Shown: positions 52,705 through 61,997 of the stretch, in pieces | Numbering within the stretch: the stretch's first letter is position 1 | Layout: each line of letters opens with the position of its first letter | NCBI GenBank assembly: GCA_901472405.1 | Contig: LR590463.1 | Location: forward strand, 4,588,001-4,652,000 | Length of the DNA stretch: 64,000 nt | Source: Serratia rubidaea | GTDB taxonomy: Bacteria; Pseudomonadota; Gammaproteobacteria; Enterobacterales; Enterobacteriaceae | Direction: 5' to 3' | The notes under the pieces: model-generated | Database searches by the model: none | Told to the model about the DNA's origin: nothing | Seen by the model: only the letters and a program-made list of their open reading frames with translations | Made by a program: the position numbers and the translations under genes

Positions 52705-53430
52705 CTAGCCGCGCAGCCCCAGCTGTTCTTTCAACGATTTCAGGTAGCGGCGGCTGACCGGCACCGCCTCGCCGACCGACATAATCATTTCCGCCGCGCC
52801 GCCCTCCTCAAAGCGGATTTCCCGCACCTGTTCCAGATTCACCAGATACTGACGATGGCAGCGCACCAGCGGCGTGCGGCTCTCCAGCGTGCGCAGCGTC
52901 AGTTCGGTAAAGCACTCCATGCCGTCGTTGCGCACCACGTAAACGCCGCTGGCGCGCGAGCGGACGGCGATCACCTCGTCAAAGCGCAGCAGGTAAATCC
53001 GGCTGTGGCCGGCGCAGGGGATATATTTCAAATAGCCCGCGCTTTCCGGCAGTGCGGCGACATCCTGCGCCGTATGGCGCTGCTGCAGGCGCTGCAGGGT
53101 TTTCTTCAGCCGCTGCGGTTCCGCCGGCTTCAGCAGATAGTCAAAGGCATGTTCCTCAAACGCCTGCAGCGCGTATTCATCGTACGCGGTGAGGAACACG
53201 ATATGCGGCATCCGGTTGGGATCAAGCATACCCACCATCTCCAGGCCGCTGATGCGCGGCATCTGGATATCCAAAAACACCACGTCCGGCTGCAGCCGGT
53301 GGATCTGGCTGATGGCCTCAATCGCATTCGCGCATTCGCCGATAATGCACACCTCCGGCTCGGCGGACAGCAGATGGCGCAGGTTGTCGCGCGCCGAAGG
53401 CTCATCGTCGACGATCAATATGTTCAGCAT
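52705..53430 (-). CDS. btsR: LytTR-type response regulator BtsR
   Basis: Response regulator of the pyruvate-sensing BtsS/BtsR system, which in E. coli activates the pyruvate transporter gene btsT. The 241-residue product has a receiver domain with acidic pocket VDDEPS at 8-13, phospho-acceptor Asp in [20 protein letters not shown] near residue 54, and conserved [20 protein letters not shown]. The C-terminal LytTR domain has [20 protein letters not shown] and [14 protein letters not shown]. Its start overlaps the btsS stop by one base (TGATG). btsT is not in the window. Confidence 0.95.
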   Translation of the reverse strand: MLNILIVDDEPSARDNLRHLLSAEPEVCIIGECANAIEAISQIHRLQPDVVFLDIQMPRISGLEMVGMLDPNRMPHIVFLTAYDEYALQAFEEHAFDYLLKPAEPQRLKKTLQRLQQRHTAQDVAALPESAGYLKYIPCAGHSRIYLLRFDEVIAVRSRASGVYVVRNDGMECFTELTLRTLESRTPLVRCHRQYLVNLEQVREIRFEEGGAAEMIMSVGEAVPVSRRYLKSLKEQLGLRG

Positions 53431-55115
53431 CAGGCGGCTCCCTCCAGTGGAACGTATAATGTGATGCGGGTGAACGCCTCCGGTTCACAACTGACCCGCA
53501 CGCCGTACTCTTCGCCGTAGCGTACGCGGATGCGCCGGTCCACCAGGCTCATACCCAGCCCGTCGCCCGGCGTTTTTTCCTGATACAGGCCGGCGTTATC
53601 CGTGACCTGCAGCAGCAGGCGCCCGCCCTCGCTGCGGGCGTCGATGGTGATGCGCCCGGTGCCCAGCAGCTGCGAGGTGCCGTGTTTGATGGCGTTTTCC
53701 ACAATCGGCTGCAGGGAAAACGCCGGCAGGCGCACCGCCAACAGGCGCTCCGGCAGCGACACCACGATTTCCAGCCGGTCGGCAAAGCGCGCCTGCTCAA
53801 TTTGCAGATAGGCGTTAACGTGCTCAATCTCGTCCGCCAGGCTGACTTCGTCATCCGAACGCTTAAGGTTCTTGCGGAAGAAGGTCGACAGATACTGCAC
53901 CAGTTCGCAGGCGCGGTCGCCGTCGCGACGAATCACCGCCACCAGCGTATTTAACGCGTTAAACAGGAAATGCGGGTTCACCTGCGCGTGCAGCAGCTTG
54001 ATTTCCGACTGCGCCAGCAGCTGTTTATGCCGTTCATACTGGCCGGCCATAATCTGCGCCGACAGCAGGCTGGCGATGCCTTCGCCCAGGGTGCGGTTGA
54101 TGGTGCTGAACAGCTTGCTTTTCGGCTCATACAGCTTGATGGTGCCGATCACCCGCTGGTTCTCACCGCGCAGCGGGATCACCAGCGTCGACCCCAGCTT
54201 GCAGCTGCCGCTGATCGAACAGCTGTAGGAGAGCGCATTGCCATCGGCATACACCACTTCGTTATTGTCAATGGCGCAGCGGGTATGCGCCGAAGAGATC
54301 GGCGTGCCCGGCAGGTGGTGATCGTCGCCGATGCCGATAAACGCCAGCAGCTTTTCACGGTCGGTGATCGCCACCGCGCCGATGCCCAGTTCCTGATAGA
54401 TCACCCGCGCCGCCTTCATGCTGTTTTCCCGGTCAAAGCCCTGCCGCAAAATCCCCTCGGTGCGCTCGGCCAGCTTGAGGGCTTTGGAGGAGAACGCGCT
54501 GGTGTACTTTTCAAACATCGCCCGCCGGTCGCGAAGAATCTGCATAAACATCGCCGCCCCCACGGTGTTGGCAACCAGCATCGGCAGCACGATATAGCCC
54601 ACCAGACGCAGCGCCTCGTCGAACGGACGGGCGATGGCGAGGATAATGCCCATTTGCAGGATTTCGGCCACCAGGGTGACGCCGGCGACAAACAGCGGAT
54701 TAAACAGCAGATCGAGCCGGCCGCGCCGCAGCGCCAGGCTGTGCACCAGGCCGCCGACCAGCCCTTCGGCCACGGTGGACACCGCGCAGGCGACGTCGGT
54801 CATGCCGCCGAGGGTATAGCGATGCAGCCCCCCGGTCAGCCCGACCAGAAATCCGACCGACGGCCCGCCCAGCAGGCCGCCCAGCACCGCGCCGATAGCG
54901 CGCGTGTTGGCGATCGAGTCCTGAATATGCAGGCCGAAATAGGTGCCCATAATGCAGAACACCGAGAAAATCACGTAGCACAGCAGCTTGTGCGGCAAAC
55001 GGATGGTGACCTGCATCAGCGGAATAAACAGCGGGGTTTTACTCAACAGATAGGCGATCACCAGATAGACGCACATCTGCTGCAACAGCAGCAGCACCTG
55101 GTCAAATTCATACAT
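53430..55115 (-). CDS. btsS: LytS-type sensor histidine kinase BtsS
   Basis: High-affinity pyruvate sensor kinase of the BtsSR system in E. coli. From ATG 55115 ([20 protein letters not shown]) the product is 561 residues. The N-terminal 5TM-5TMR_LYT membrane domain has [20 protein letters not shown] and [13 protein letters not shown]; then a GAF domain, a HisKA_7TM/His_kinase motif [20 protein letters not shown] with the phospho-acceptor His near residue 380, and an ATPase domain with [12 protein letters not shown] (N box) and [12 protein letters not shown] (G box). Co-transcribed with btsR. Confidence 0.95.
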   Translation of the reverse strand: MYEFDQVLLLLQQMCVYLVIAYLLSKTPLFIPLMQVTIRLPHKLLCYVIFSVFCIMGTYFGLHIQDSIANTRAIGAVLGGLLGGPSVGFLVGLTGGLHRYTLGGMTDVACAVSTVAEGLVGGLVHSLALRRGRLDLLFNPLFVAGVTLVAEILQMGIILAIARPFDEALRLVGYIVLPMLVANTVGAAMFMQILRDRRAMFEKYTSAFSSKALKLAERTEGILRQGFDRENSMKAARVIYQELGIGAVAITDREKLLAFIGIGDDHHLPGTPISSAHTRCAIDNNEVVYADGNALSYSCSISGSCKLGSTLVIPLRGENQRVIGTIKLYEPKSKLFSTINRTLGEGIASLLSAQIMAGQYERHKQLLAQSEIKLLHAQVNPHFLFNALNTLVAVIRRDGDRACELVQYLSTFFRKNLKRSDDEVSLADEIEHVNAYLQIEQARFADRLEIVVSLPERLLAVRLPAFSLQPIVENAIKHGTSQLLGTGRITIDARSEGGRLLLQVTDNAGLYQEKTPGDGLGMSLVDRRIRVRYGEEYGVRVSCEPEAFTRITLYVPLEGAA

Positions 55116-55239
55116 CACAACAACGCATCCTGAACGAGAGGAACAACAAAACGCCGGCTATCCGGTTGATTATCTGCGTTGATTACACCATGAGCAGGAG
55201 GAGAAAACAGTGATGCAGGCGAAGCTTCAGGGAGGGGAA

Positions 55240-55269
55240 AACAGAAACCGGCCCCGCGCGGGGGCCGGT
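55240..55269 (-). terminator. Terminator of ppiA
   Basis: ACCGGCCCC (55247-55255) and GGGGCCGGT (55261-55269) form a 9-base stem; on the minus strand it is followed by TTTCTGTTTT. It lies 9 bases past the ppiA stop. Confidence 0.85.
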
Positions 55270-55277
55270 CTGAGCGC

Positions 55278-55847
55278 TTACGGCATGACCTTCGCCGACA
55301 GAATAACAATCGGCTTGCTCGGTACATTTTGATAAGGGCCGACGTTGCCGGTCGGCACCTGAGAAATCTTGTCGACCACGTCCATGCCCTTCACCACCTT
55401 ACCGAACACCGCATAGCCGAAATCGCGCTGGCCGTGGTCGAGGAAGGCGTTGTCCGCCACGTTGAGGAAGAACTGGCTGGTGGCGCTGTCCTTGTCGGCG
55501 GTGCGCGCCATGGAAATGGTGCCGCGCAGGTTGCGCAGGCCGTTATCCGCCTCGTTCTTGATCGGCGCTTTGGTGCTCTTTTGCTGCATATCCGCCGTGA
55601 AGCCGCCGCCCTGAATCATAAAGCCGGGGATCACGCGGTGGAAAACGGTGTTGTCATAGAAGCCGCTGTTCACGTAGTCAACGAAGTTTTTCGTTGATAC
55701 CGGCGCTTTCTGGCCATCCAGCGCCAGCTCGATATTCCCGGCGGAGGTGGTCAGCATGACGTGGGTTTCGCCTGCGGCCAGTGCGGCCGGCGCCATCGCC
55801 GTCAGAGAACACAGGGCGACAAGGGTGGTTAAGGTACGTTTGAACAT
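55278..55847 (-). CDS. ppiA: Periplasmic cyclophilin-type prolyl isomerase PpiA
   Basis: Periplasmic peptidyl-prolyl isomerase. From ATG 55847 ([20 protein letters not shown]) the product is 189 residues with a signal peptide likely cleaved after ALAA near residue 24. Cyclophilin core: [20 protein letters not shown] with the catalytic Arg, [37 protein letters not shown] and [20 protein letters not shown]. An upstream in-frame start at 55925 would bury the signal peptide. In E. coli ppiA lies next to tsgA; here a PTS operon is inserted between. Confidence 0.97.
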   Translation of the reverse strand: MFKRTLTTLVALCSLTAMAPAALAAGETHVMLTTSAGNIELALDGQKAPVSTKNFVDYVNSGFYDNTVFHRVIPGFMIQGGGFTADMQQKSTKAPIKNEADNGLRNLRGTISMARTADKDSATSQFFLNVADNAFLDHGQRDFGYAVFGKVVKGMDVVDKISQVPTGNVGPYQNVPSKPIVILSAKVMP

Positions 55848-56239
55848 GAGCGGGTCCTTTCTCTGGGAGACAAACAACGGAGAGCGCCCTGATTCTAAAG
55901 AGCCATTCTGATGAGCGCCAGCCATTTACTTATATTTACGCAATTGCGGGAAATTTCTCAAAGCCGCGCCACACTGCCTGGGCAGCCCCATATTTTTGCG
56001 AGTTATCGCCCGAATTTTCCTGACAAGAGTATGATCGCTATGCAGATTTTTGCAAAGCCGATCACGTATTATTTGCACCAATCGACTATTCGGCATTTTT
56101 TGCGACCTGTATCCCGTTTTGTTTCTGCGCTGCCGCTAGGCTAAAAATGAGAGCGCTCTCATTTGAGCGAAAACAAAATAAAGAACCGATGGCGGCCCAC
56201 GCTGCGGCGCGCCGAAACGGGAATAACAGGAGAGCAATG
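55848..56239. promoter_or_regulatory. Intergenic region between ppiA and the PTS operon
   Basis: 392 bases. On +, TTGTTT (56119-56124), 17 bases, TAAAAA (56142-56147) is a reasonable sigma-70 promoter for the PTS operon, with the perfect palindrome at 56145-56164 overlapping its -10. A weak CRP-like element TGCAA-N6-TCACG lies at 56051-56066, about 95 bases upstream of the expected start. A ppiA promoter must lie at the left end, but I cannot place it. Confidence 0.5.
56145..56164. promoter_or_regulatory. LacI-family operator at the PTS operon promoter
   Basis: AAATGAGAGCGCTCTCATTT is a perfect 20-base palindrome with the central CG typical of LacI/GalR operators. It sits at the expected transcription start, about 75 bases before the first gene, and the operon ends with a LacI-family regulator gene (59587). 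Confidence 0.8.
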
Positions 56240-56545
56240 ATGAAAAAGATAGTGCTGTGCTGCGCCGCCGGTATGTCCACCAGCATGCTGGTCAAGCGGA
56301 TGCAGGCCGAAACGGAAAAACGGGCGCTGACGCTGGAGATCGTCGCCGTGCCCGCCGCCGAATTTGAAAGCGCGCTGGCCGATGCCGACGTCGTGCTGCT
56401 GGGGCCGCAGGTGAAATATGAACTGGCGCGCTTTAGCCACATCGCCGCACCGCTCGGCAAACCCGTCGCGGTGATCGACATGATGGATTACGGCACGCTG
56501 CGCGGCGATAAAGTGCTGGACCACGCCCTCGCCCTGATGGCCTGA
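56240..56545 (+). CDS. chbB: PTS lactose/cellobiose-type EIIB component
   Basis: Soluble IIB domain that passes phosphate from IIA to the incoming disaccharide. The product is 101 residues from ATG 56240 (MKKIVLCCAAGMSTSMLVKR); a second ATG three bases upstream is closer to the AGGAG site (4 against 7 bases), so I prefer 56240. The phospho-cysteine is in LCCAAGMSTS, and LLGPQVKYELARF fits ChbB/CelA. The specific sugar is inferred from the operon only; chb and cel genes cannot be told apart by eye. Confidence 0.9.
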   Translation: MKKIVLCCAAGMSTSMLVKRMQAETEKRALTLEIVAVPAAEFESALADADVVLLGPQVKYELARFSHIAAPLGKPVAVIDMMDYGTLRGDKVLDHALALMA

Positions 56546-56561
56546 ACCGGCGGAGATGCCC

Positions 56562-57883
56562 ATGAGCCTGTACGCTTCCCTGATGCGCGTCGTGGAAAAT
56601 CACATCGCGCCGCTGGCCGGCCGCATCGGCAGCCAGCGCCACATTATCGCCATCCGCGACGGCTTTATCTGCGCCATGCCGTTTCTTATCGTCGGCAGCA
56701 TCATGCTGATCGTCGCCAACCCGCCGTTCGACGCCGACACCACCTCCGGCTTCGGCCGCGCCTGGCTGGGCTTCGCCAAGACGCACTGGAACACCATCAC
56801 CATGCCGTTCTTTATGACCATGGGCCTGATGAGCGTGTTTGTAGCGATCGGCACCGCCTACAGCCTGGCCAGGCACTACGGCCTGGACGCGCTGACCGCC
56901 GGGCTGCTGTCGCTGATGGCGTTCCTGCTGGCGGCCGCGCCGCAGGCCGACAACAAAATGTCGCTCGACTTTCTCGGCGGTCAGGGGGTGTTCACCGCGC
57001 TGATCTGCGCCATCTGGTCGGTAGAGCTGATCCGCCTGCTGAAAAAGTACCACATCACGCTGCGCCTGCCCGAACAGGTGCCGCCGGCCATCGCCCGCTC
57101 GTTTGAGCTGCTGTATCCGGTGATCGGCATTTTGCTGACGGTCTACCCGCTCAGCATTCTGCTGCAGAGCGAGTTTCACCTGCTGCTGCCGGCCGCCATT
57201 ATGCAGCTGTTCCAGCCGCTGATCGGCGTCGGCGACACCCTGCCCGCCATTCTGCTGATGGTGCTGATCGCCAACCTGCTGTGGTTTGCCGGTATCCACG
57301 GCGACAACATCGTTACCGGCCTGCTCAACCCGATCTTTATGACCAACCTGGCGGCCAACGCCGCGCTGGTGGCGCAGGGCGCGGCCACCACCCAGACGCT
57401 GACCGCGCCGTTCTGGTCGTTCTACGTCTGCATCGGCGGCTCCGGCTCCACGCTGGTGCTGGCGCTGCTGTACCTGCGCAGCCGCTCGGTGCATCTGCGC
57501 ACCATCGGCAGGCTGAGCGTGGTGCCCTCGGTGTTCAACATCAACGAGCCATTGCTGTTCGGCTCGCCGGTGGTGATGAACCCGACGCTGTTTATTCCGC
57601 TGCTGCTGGTGCCGATGGTCAATGCCGTCCTGGCCTACTTCGCCCTGCACTGGGAACTGGTGGAAAAGATGGTCGCCATGGCGCCGTGGACCGCGCCGGC
57701 CCGCTCGGCGCGCTGATCTCCGCCTCGTGGGATATCCGCGCCGCCGTACTGGTATTGCTGCTGATGGCGCTCGACTTCGCCATCTGGCTGCCGTTCTTCA
57801 AAGTGTATGAAAAACAGTTAATCGCGCAGGAAATGCAGCAGGCCGAAGCCGAACGCGCTGCATCTGCGGCAACAGGAGCCTAA
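56562..57883 (+). CDS. chbC: PTS lactose/cellobiose-type EIIC permease, one frame break
   Basis: Membrane transport domain. From ATG 56562 (MSLYASLMRVVENHIAPLAG) to the frame break near 57702, the first frame ends APWTAPARSAR, while the correct continuation is GPLGALISASWDIRAAVLVL in the next frame. One G is missing (CCGGCCCG for CCGGGCCCG). Corrected length is 440 residues (about 450 in ChbC). Roughly ten hydrophobic segments; EIIC signature NEPLLFGSPVVMNPTLFIP and the GIHGDNIVTGLLNPI loop are seen. The in-frame ATG at 56556 sits too close to the ribosome site. Confidence 0.92.
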
Positions 57884-57885
57884 CC

Positions 57886-58236
57886 GTGAGTGAATTAACC
57901 CCCGACGTCAGTCAGGACTTCGAAAGCACCATTATGGAATTGCTGGTGTTCGCCGGCAGCGCCCGCAGCAGCGCGCTGATGGCCCTGCAGCAGGCGCGGG
58001 CGGGCGACTTTAACGCCTCCGCCGCGCAGATGGCCGAATCCAAACGGGCGGTGACGCAGGCGCACCAGATTCAGACCCGGCTTATCGGCCTGGACGAAGG
58101 CAGCGGCAAGCTGGCCATCAACCTGATCACCGTGCACGCCCAGGACCACCTGATGAACGCCATGGTGATTCAGGATCTGGCAGACGACATGATCGAACTT
58201 TATCGCCGACAGGCGCAAGCGGAGGCGCGCGGATGA
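57886..58236 (+). CDS. chbA: PTS lactose/cellobiose-type EIIA component
   Basis: Soluble IIA domain, phosphorylated by HPr. The start is GTG at 57886 (VSELTPDVSQDFESTIMELL), two bases after the EIIC stop; 116 residues. The active-site histidine is in INLITVHAQDHLMNAMVIQD, the ChbA/LacF pattern. The stop overlaps the next gene by four bases (ATGA), so all four enzymes of the operon are translationally linked. Confidence 0.92.
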   Translation: MSELTPDVSQDFESTIMELLVFAGSARSSALMALQQARAGDFNASAAQMAESKRAVTQAHQIQTRLIGLDEGSGKLAINLITVHAQDHLMNAMVIQDLADDMIELYRRQAQAEARG

Positions 58237-59546
58237 ATACCCTGAAAATCGCCATTATCGGCGGCGGCAGCAGCTATACGCCGGAACTGGTCGAAGGCCT
58301 GATTGAACGCATTGAGGAACTGCCGGTCAGCGAACTGGCGCTGGTCGACGTCGAGGCCGGCCGCGAGAAAGTGGAAATTATCGCCGCACTGACCAAACGC
58401 ATGCTGGCGCGGCACGGGCTGGAGCGGGTCGCGGTCAGCGTCCACTTTGCACTGGACGACGCCATCCGCGGCGCGCAGTTCGTGCTGACGCAGCTGCGCG
58501 TCGGACAGTTGCCGGCCCGCGCCGCCGACGAGCGTCTGGGGCTGAAGTATCGCCTGATCGGCCAGGAGACTACCGGCGTCGGCGGCTTTGCCAAGGCGCT
58601 GCGCACCATTCCGGTGATGCTGGATATCGCGCGCCGGGTCGAACGGCTGGCGCCGGAGGCCTGGATCATCAACTTCACCAACCCGGCCGGCATCGTGACC
58701 GAAGCGGTCTCCCGCTATACCAAGGCGAAAATTATCGGCCTGTGCAACGTGCCGATCAGCATGCACCATATGATCGCCAACATGCTGGAAGCGCCGTTTG
58801 ACGCTATTCAACTGCGCTTTGCCGGGCTCAACCACATGGTCTGGGTGCATCAGGTGCTGCACAACGGCCGGGACGTCACCGCCGAAGTCATCGACAAGCT
58901 GTGCGACGGCGCGACGCTGACCATGAACAACATCAAGGAAGAGCCGTGGCCGCCGGCGTTCCTGCGCGCCACCGGCGCCATCCCCTGCCCTTACCACCGC
59001 TACTTCTACCAGACGCAGGAGATGCTGGCGGAAGAGGTGGCCGCCGCCGCCGAACGCGGTACGCGCGCCGAGCAGGTGATGCAGGTGGAAAAAGAGCTGT
59101 TCGCGCTGTACGCCGATCCGCATCTGGACAGCAAGCCGCAGCAGCTCAGCTTCCGCGGCGGCTCCTTCTACTCGCAGGTGGCGCTGGAGCTGATCCGCGC
59201 GATTCACAACAATCTCGGCACGCAATTAGTGGTAAACACCGCAAACCGCGGCGCTATTCATGGCCTCGCCGACGATGCTGTGATAGAAACCAACTGTATC
59301 GTCGATGCGCAGGGCGCCCGTCCGCTGGCCTTCGGCCGCCTGCCGGACTCCATGCATGCGCTGACCCAGCAGGTGAAGGCCTATGAGCGTCTGACCATTG
59401 AGGCCGCCGTACACGGCGATCGCCGCAGCGCGCTGCTGGCGCTGGTCACCAACCCGCTGGTCGCCAGTGCCAACATTGCCGAACCGCTGCTGGAAGAGGT
59501 GCTGCAGGTCAATCACGCCTACCTGCCGCAGTTTACCGCCCGATAG
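58233..59546 (+). CDS. chbF: Glycoside hydrolase family 4 6-phospho-beta-glucosidase
   Basis: NAD- and metal-dependent enzyme that splits the phosphorylated disaccharide delivered by the PTS. The 437-residue product starts MNTLKIAIIGGGSSYTPELV with the Rossmann motif, then EETTGVGGFAKALRTIPVML-like (written IGQETTGVGGFAKALRT in the sequence), NFTNPAGIVTEAVSRYT, GLCNVPISMHHMI with the metal-ligand Cys and HxxH region, and RGAIHGLADDAVIETNCIV. This is the GH4 CelF/LicH subgroup. It may act on phospho-cellobiose or on chitobiose; the sequence alone cannot settle this. Confidence 0.92.
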   Translation: MNTLKIAIIGGGSSYTPELVEGLIERIEELPVSELALVDVEAGREKVEIIAALTKRMLARHGLERVAVSVHFALDDAIRGAQFVLTQLRVGQLPARAADERLGLKYRLIGQETTGVGGFAKALRTIPVMLDIARRVERLAPEAWIINFTNPAGIVTEAVSRYTKAKIIGLCNVPISMHHMIANMLEAPFDAIQLRFAGLNHMVWVHQVLHNGRDVTAEVIDKLCDGATLTMNNIKEEPWPPAFLRATGAIPCPYHRYFYQTQEMLAEEVAAAAERGTRAEQVMQVEKELFALYADPHLDSKPQQLSFRGGSFYSQVALELIRAIHNNLGTQLVVNTANRGAIHGLADDAVIETNCIVDAQGARPLAFGRLPDSMHALTQQVKAYERLTIEAAVHGDRRSALLALVTNPLVASANIAEPLLEEVLQVNHAYLPQFTAR

Positions 59547-59586
59547 CCGGCAAGGCGGTGCCAAGACACAGGATCGCAAGGAATCT

Positions 59587-60572
59587 ATGGTGACACTGGA
59601 AGATGTAGCCGCGGCGGCGGGCGTATCGCGCGCCACGGTGTCGCGGGTGGTCAACGGCGACAGCAATGTCAAAGCGCCCACACGCGAGAAAGTGGAGCGG
59701 GCCATTGCCCAATTGGGCTATACCCCCAATCCGGCGGCGCGCGCGCTGGCCTCCAGCCAGAGCAACACGCTGGGCCTGGTGACCACCTCGTACCGCGGCG
59801 GTTTCTTTGGCGCGCTGATGGACTTTGTGCAGACCGAGGCGGAATCACACGGTAAACAGCTGCTGGTCACCCAAGGGCGCAACAGCGCCGACAATGAATT
59901 GGCGGCGATCCAGCGGCTGTTCAACCTGCGCTGCGACGGCGTGATCCTGCACGTCCGCTACCTGAGCGACGAACAATTGCGCCAGCTGGCGGCGGAACAG
60001 CGCCGTTTTGTGTTGCTCGACCGTCAGGTGCCGGGGCTGGAAGATCGCTGCGTCACGTTCGATCATCCGCTGGCCAGCCGCATGGCGACGCAGCAGCTGA
60101 TCGACGCCGGCCACCGCCGCATCGCCTGCATCAGCGGGCCGCGCCAGCGCGCCTCCAGCCGGCTGCGTATTCAGGGCTTTGAGGAGGCCATGCGCGCGGC
60201 GCGGCTGACGCCGCTGGACTGCCTCGAAGGGGCGTACGACCTGGAGAGCGGTTATCAGTGCGCCGAACGCCTGCTGCGGCGCGCGGTGCTGCCCAGCGCC
60301 ATCTACTGCTGCAACGAAGAGATGGCGATCGGCGCCCTGCTGGCGATCAATGAACACCGCCTGCGCGTCCCGCAGGACATTTCGCTGATCTGCTACGACA
60401 GCGGCGAACGGGCGCCGTTTGTCCGCCGGCCCTGACCAGCGTCCACTTCCCGATCGTCGAGATGGCGCAGCAGGCCGCGCGCCTGTTGATCGATCCGGCC
60501 ACGCCGCACGTCACCTTCACGCCGCGGGTCATCAACCGCGATTCGCTGGCAAAAGTAGATGCAGATCACTAA
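59587..60572 (+). CDS. LacI-family transcriptional regulator, one frame break
   Basis: Likely repressor of the PTS operon that precedes it. The start is ATG 59587 (MVTLEDVAAAAGVSRATVSR), with the LacI helix-turn-helix and hinge (PNPAARALASSQSNTLGLVT), then a periplasmic-binding-type core. The frame breaks near 60429: GTCCGCCGGCCC in place of GTCCGCCCGGCCC, giving a false stop after FVRRP. The correct frame continues ALTSVHFPIVEMAQQAARLL to the TAA at 60570-60572, 328 residues, normal for the family. E. coli chb uses an AraC-type ChbR and no LacI, so the control differs here. Confidence 0.9.
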
Positions 60573-60747
60573 TTGGTTAATTTTTTTTCATTGGTTACAT
60601 CAAAAATTAGTCAGCAATCATAAAATATATCAATAGCTATGCTAGGATCCGCTGCACCAGGTGATCGGCGGACCCTCTTTTTTGGCAAGCGACGTCAGAG
60701 CCCGCCACCGGTATTTACCAATCCAACAGACCAATCGGGCTTATTCA

Positions 60748-61931
60748 ATGAATAACAACAACCGCATCCGGCTTACATGGATCAGCTTCTTTTCCTATGC
60801 GCTGACCGGTGCCTTAGTGATCGTCACAGGGATGGTGATGGGGAACATTGCAGAGTACTTTAATCTGCCGGTTTCCAGCATGAGCAACACCTTTACCTTC
60901 CTGAACGCCGGCATTCTGATTTCGATCTTCCTCAATGCCTGGCTGATGGAAATCATCCGCTGAAACGCCAACTGGTGTTCGGTTTCCTGCTGATGGTGCT
61001 GGCGGTGGTTGGCCTGATGGTCGGCAAAACCCTGACGCTGTTCTCCATCTGCATGTTTATCCTCGGGGTAGTGAGCGGCATTACCATGTCGATCGGCACC
61101 TTCCTGATTACCCATATGTATTCCGGCCGTCAGCGCGGTTCACGCCTGCTGTTTACCGACTCGTTCTTCAGCATGGCCGGCATGATCTTCCCGATCGTCG
61201 CCGCCACCCTGCTGGCGCGCCATATCGGCTGGTACTGGGTTTACGCCTGCATCGGCGTGCTGTATCTGGCGATTTTCGTGCTGACCCTGTGCTCCGAGTT
61301 CCCGGTGCTGGGCAATAAAGGCGATGCCGCCGGTGAAGCGGCCGCCAAAGAAAAATGGGGCATCGGCGTGCTGTTCCTGTCGATTGCCGCGCTGTGCTAC
61401 ATCCTCGGCCAGCTGGGCTTTATCCAGTGGGTGCCGGAGTACGCCACCAAATCATTGGGGATGAATATCAGCCAGGCCGGCAAGCTGGTCAGCGATTTCT
61501 GGACGTCTTACATGGTGGGAATGTGGGTGTTCAGCTTTGTGCTGCGCTTCTTCGACCTGCAGCGCATCGTCACCGTGCTGGCTGCGTTGGCGACCGGCGC
61601 GATGTATATGTTCGTCAGCAGTGACGAGCCGCAGATGCTGGGCTACTACATTATGGCCCTGGGCTTCGTTTCCAGCGCCATCTACACCACGCTGATCACC
61701 CTCGGCTCGCTGCAGACCAAGGTCTCTTCGCCGAAGCTGGTGAACTTTATTCTGACCTGCGGCACCATCGGCACCATGCTGACCTTTGTGGTCACCGGCC
61801 CGATCGTCGCCAAAGGGGGCGCACACGCGGCGCTGACCACCGCCAACGGCCTGTACCTGGCGGTGTTCGTGATGTGTCTGCTGCTGGGCTTCGTCACCAA
61901 GCACCGCAGCCACGGCCACGTAACCCGCTAA
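60748..61931 (+). CDS. tsgA: MFS transporter TsgA, one frame break
   Basis: Major facilitator protein of unknown substrate, induced by selenite or tetrathionate in Salmonella. From ATG 60748 ([20 protein letters not shown]) to about 60960 the frame runs to a false stop after LMEIIR; the correct reading is [20 protein letters not shown] after restoring one C (ATCATCCGC for ATCATCCCGC). Corrected length is 394 residues (393 in E. coli), with about 12 hydrophobic segments and [20 protein letters not shown] conserved. A strong terminator follows. Confidence 0.95.
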
Positions 61932-61948
61932 CCGTCGCTGCCCTGAAT

Positions 61949-61986
61949 AAAAAGCACCGCTCGCCGCCGGCGACGGTGCTTTTTTT
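61949..61986. terminator. Bidirectional terminator between tsgA and codA
   Basis: AAAAAGCACCG (61949-61959) and CGGTGCTTTTTTT (61974-61986) form the outer stem, with a smaller TCGCC/GGCGA stem inside. A and T tracts flank both ends, so it serves both convergent genes. Confidence 0.92.
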
Positions 61987-61997
61987 ATCCCTGCGCG

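Noticed and set aside
53970..55133. A 387-codon open frame on + opposite btsS
   Set aside because: Low-complexity His/Gln/Arg-rich product antisense to a clear histidine kinase gene; no start signal.
56433..57650. A 405-codon open frame on - opposite the PTS EIIC gene
   Set aside because: Composed mostly of Gln, His, Arg and Gly as expected from the reverse of a hydrophobic gene; the + strand gene fits a PTS permease.
58200..59225. A 341-codon open frame on - opposite the GH4 gene
   Set aside because: Antisense shadow of a well-matched family 4 glycosidase; no motif of its own.
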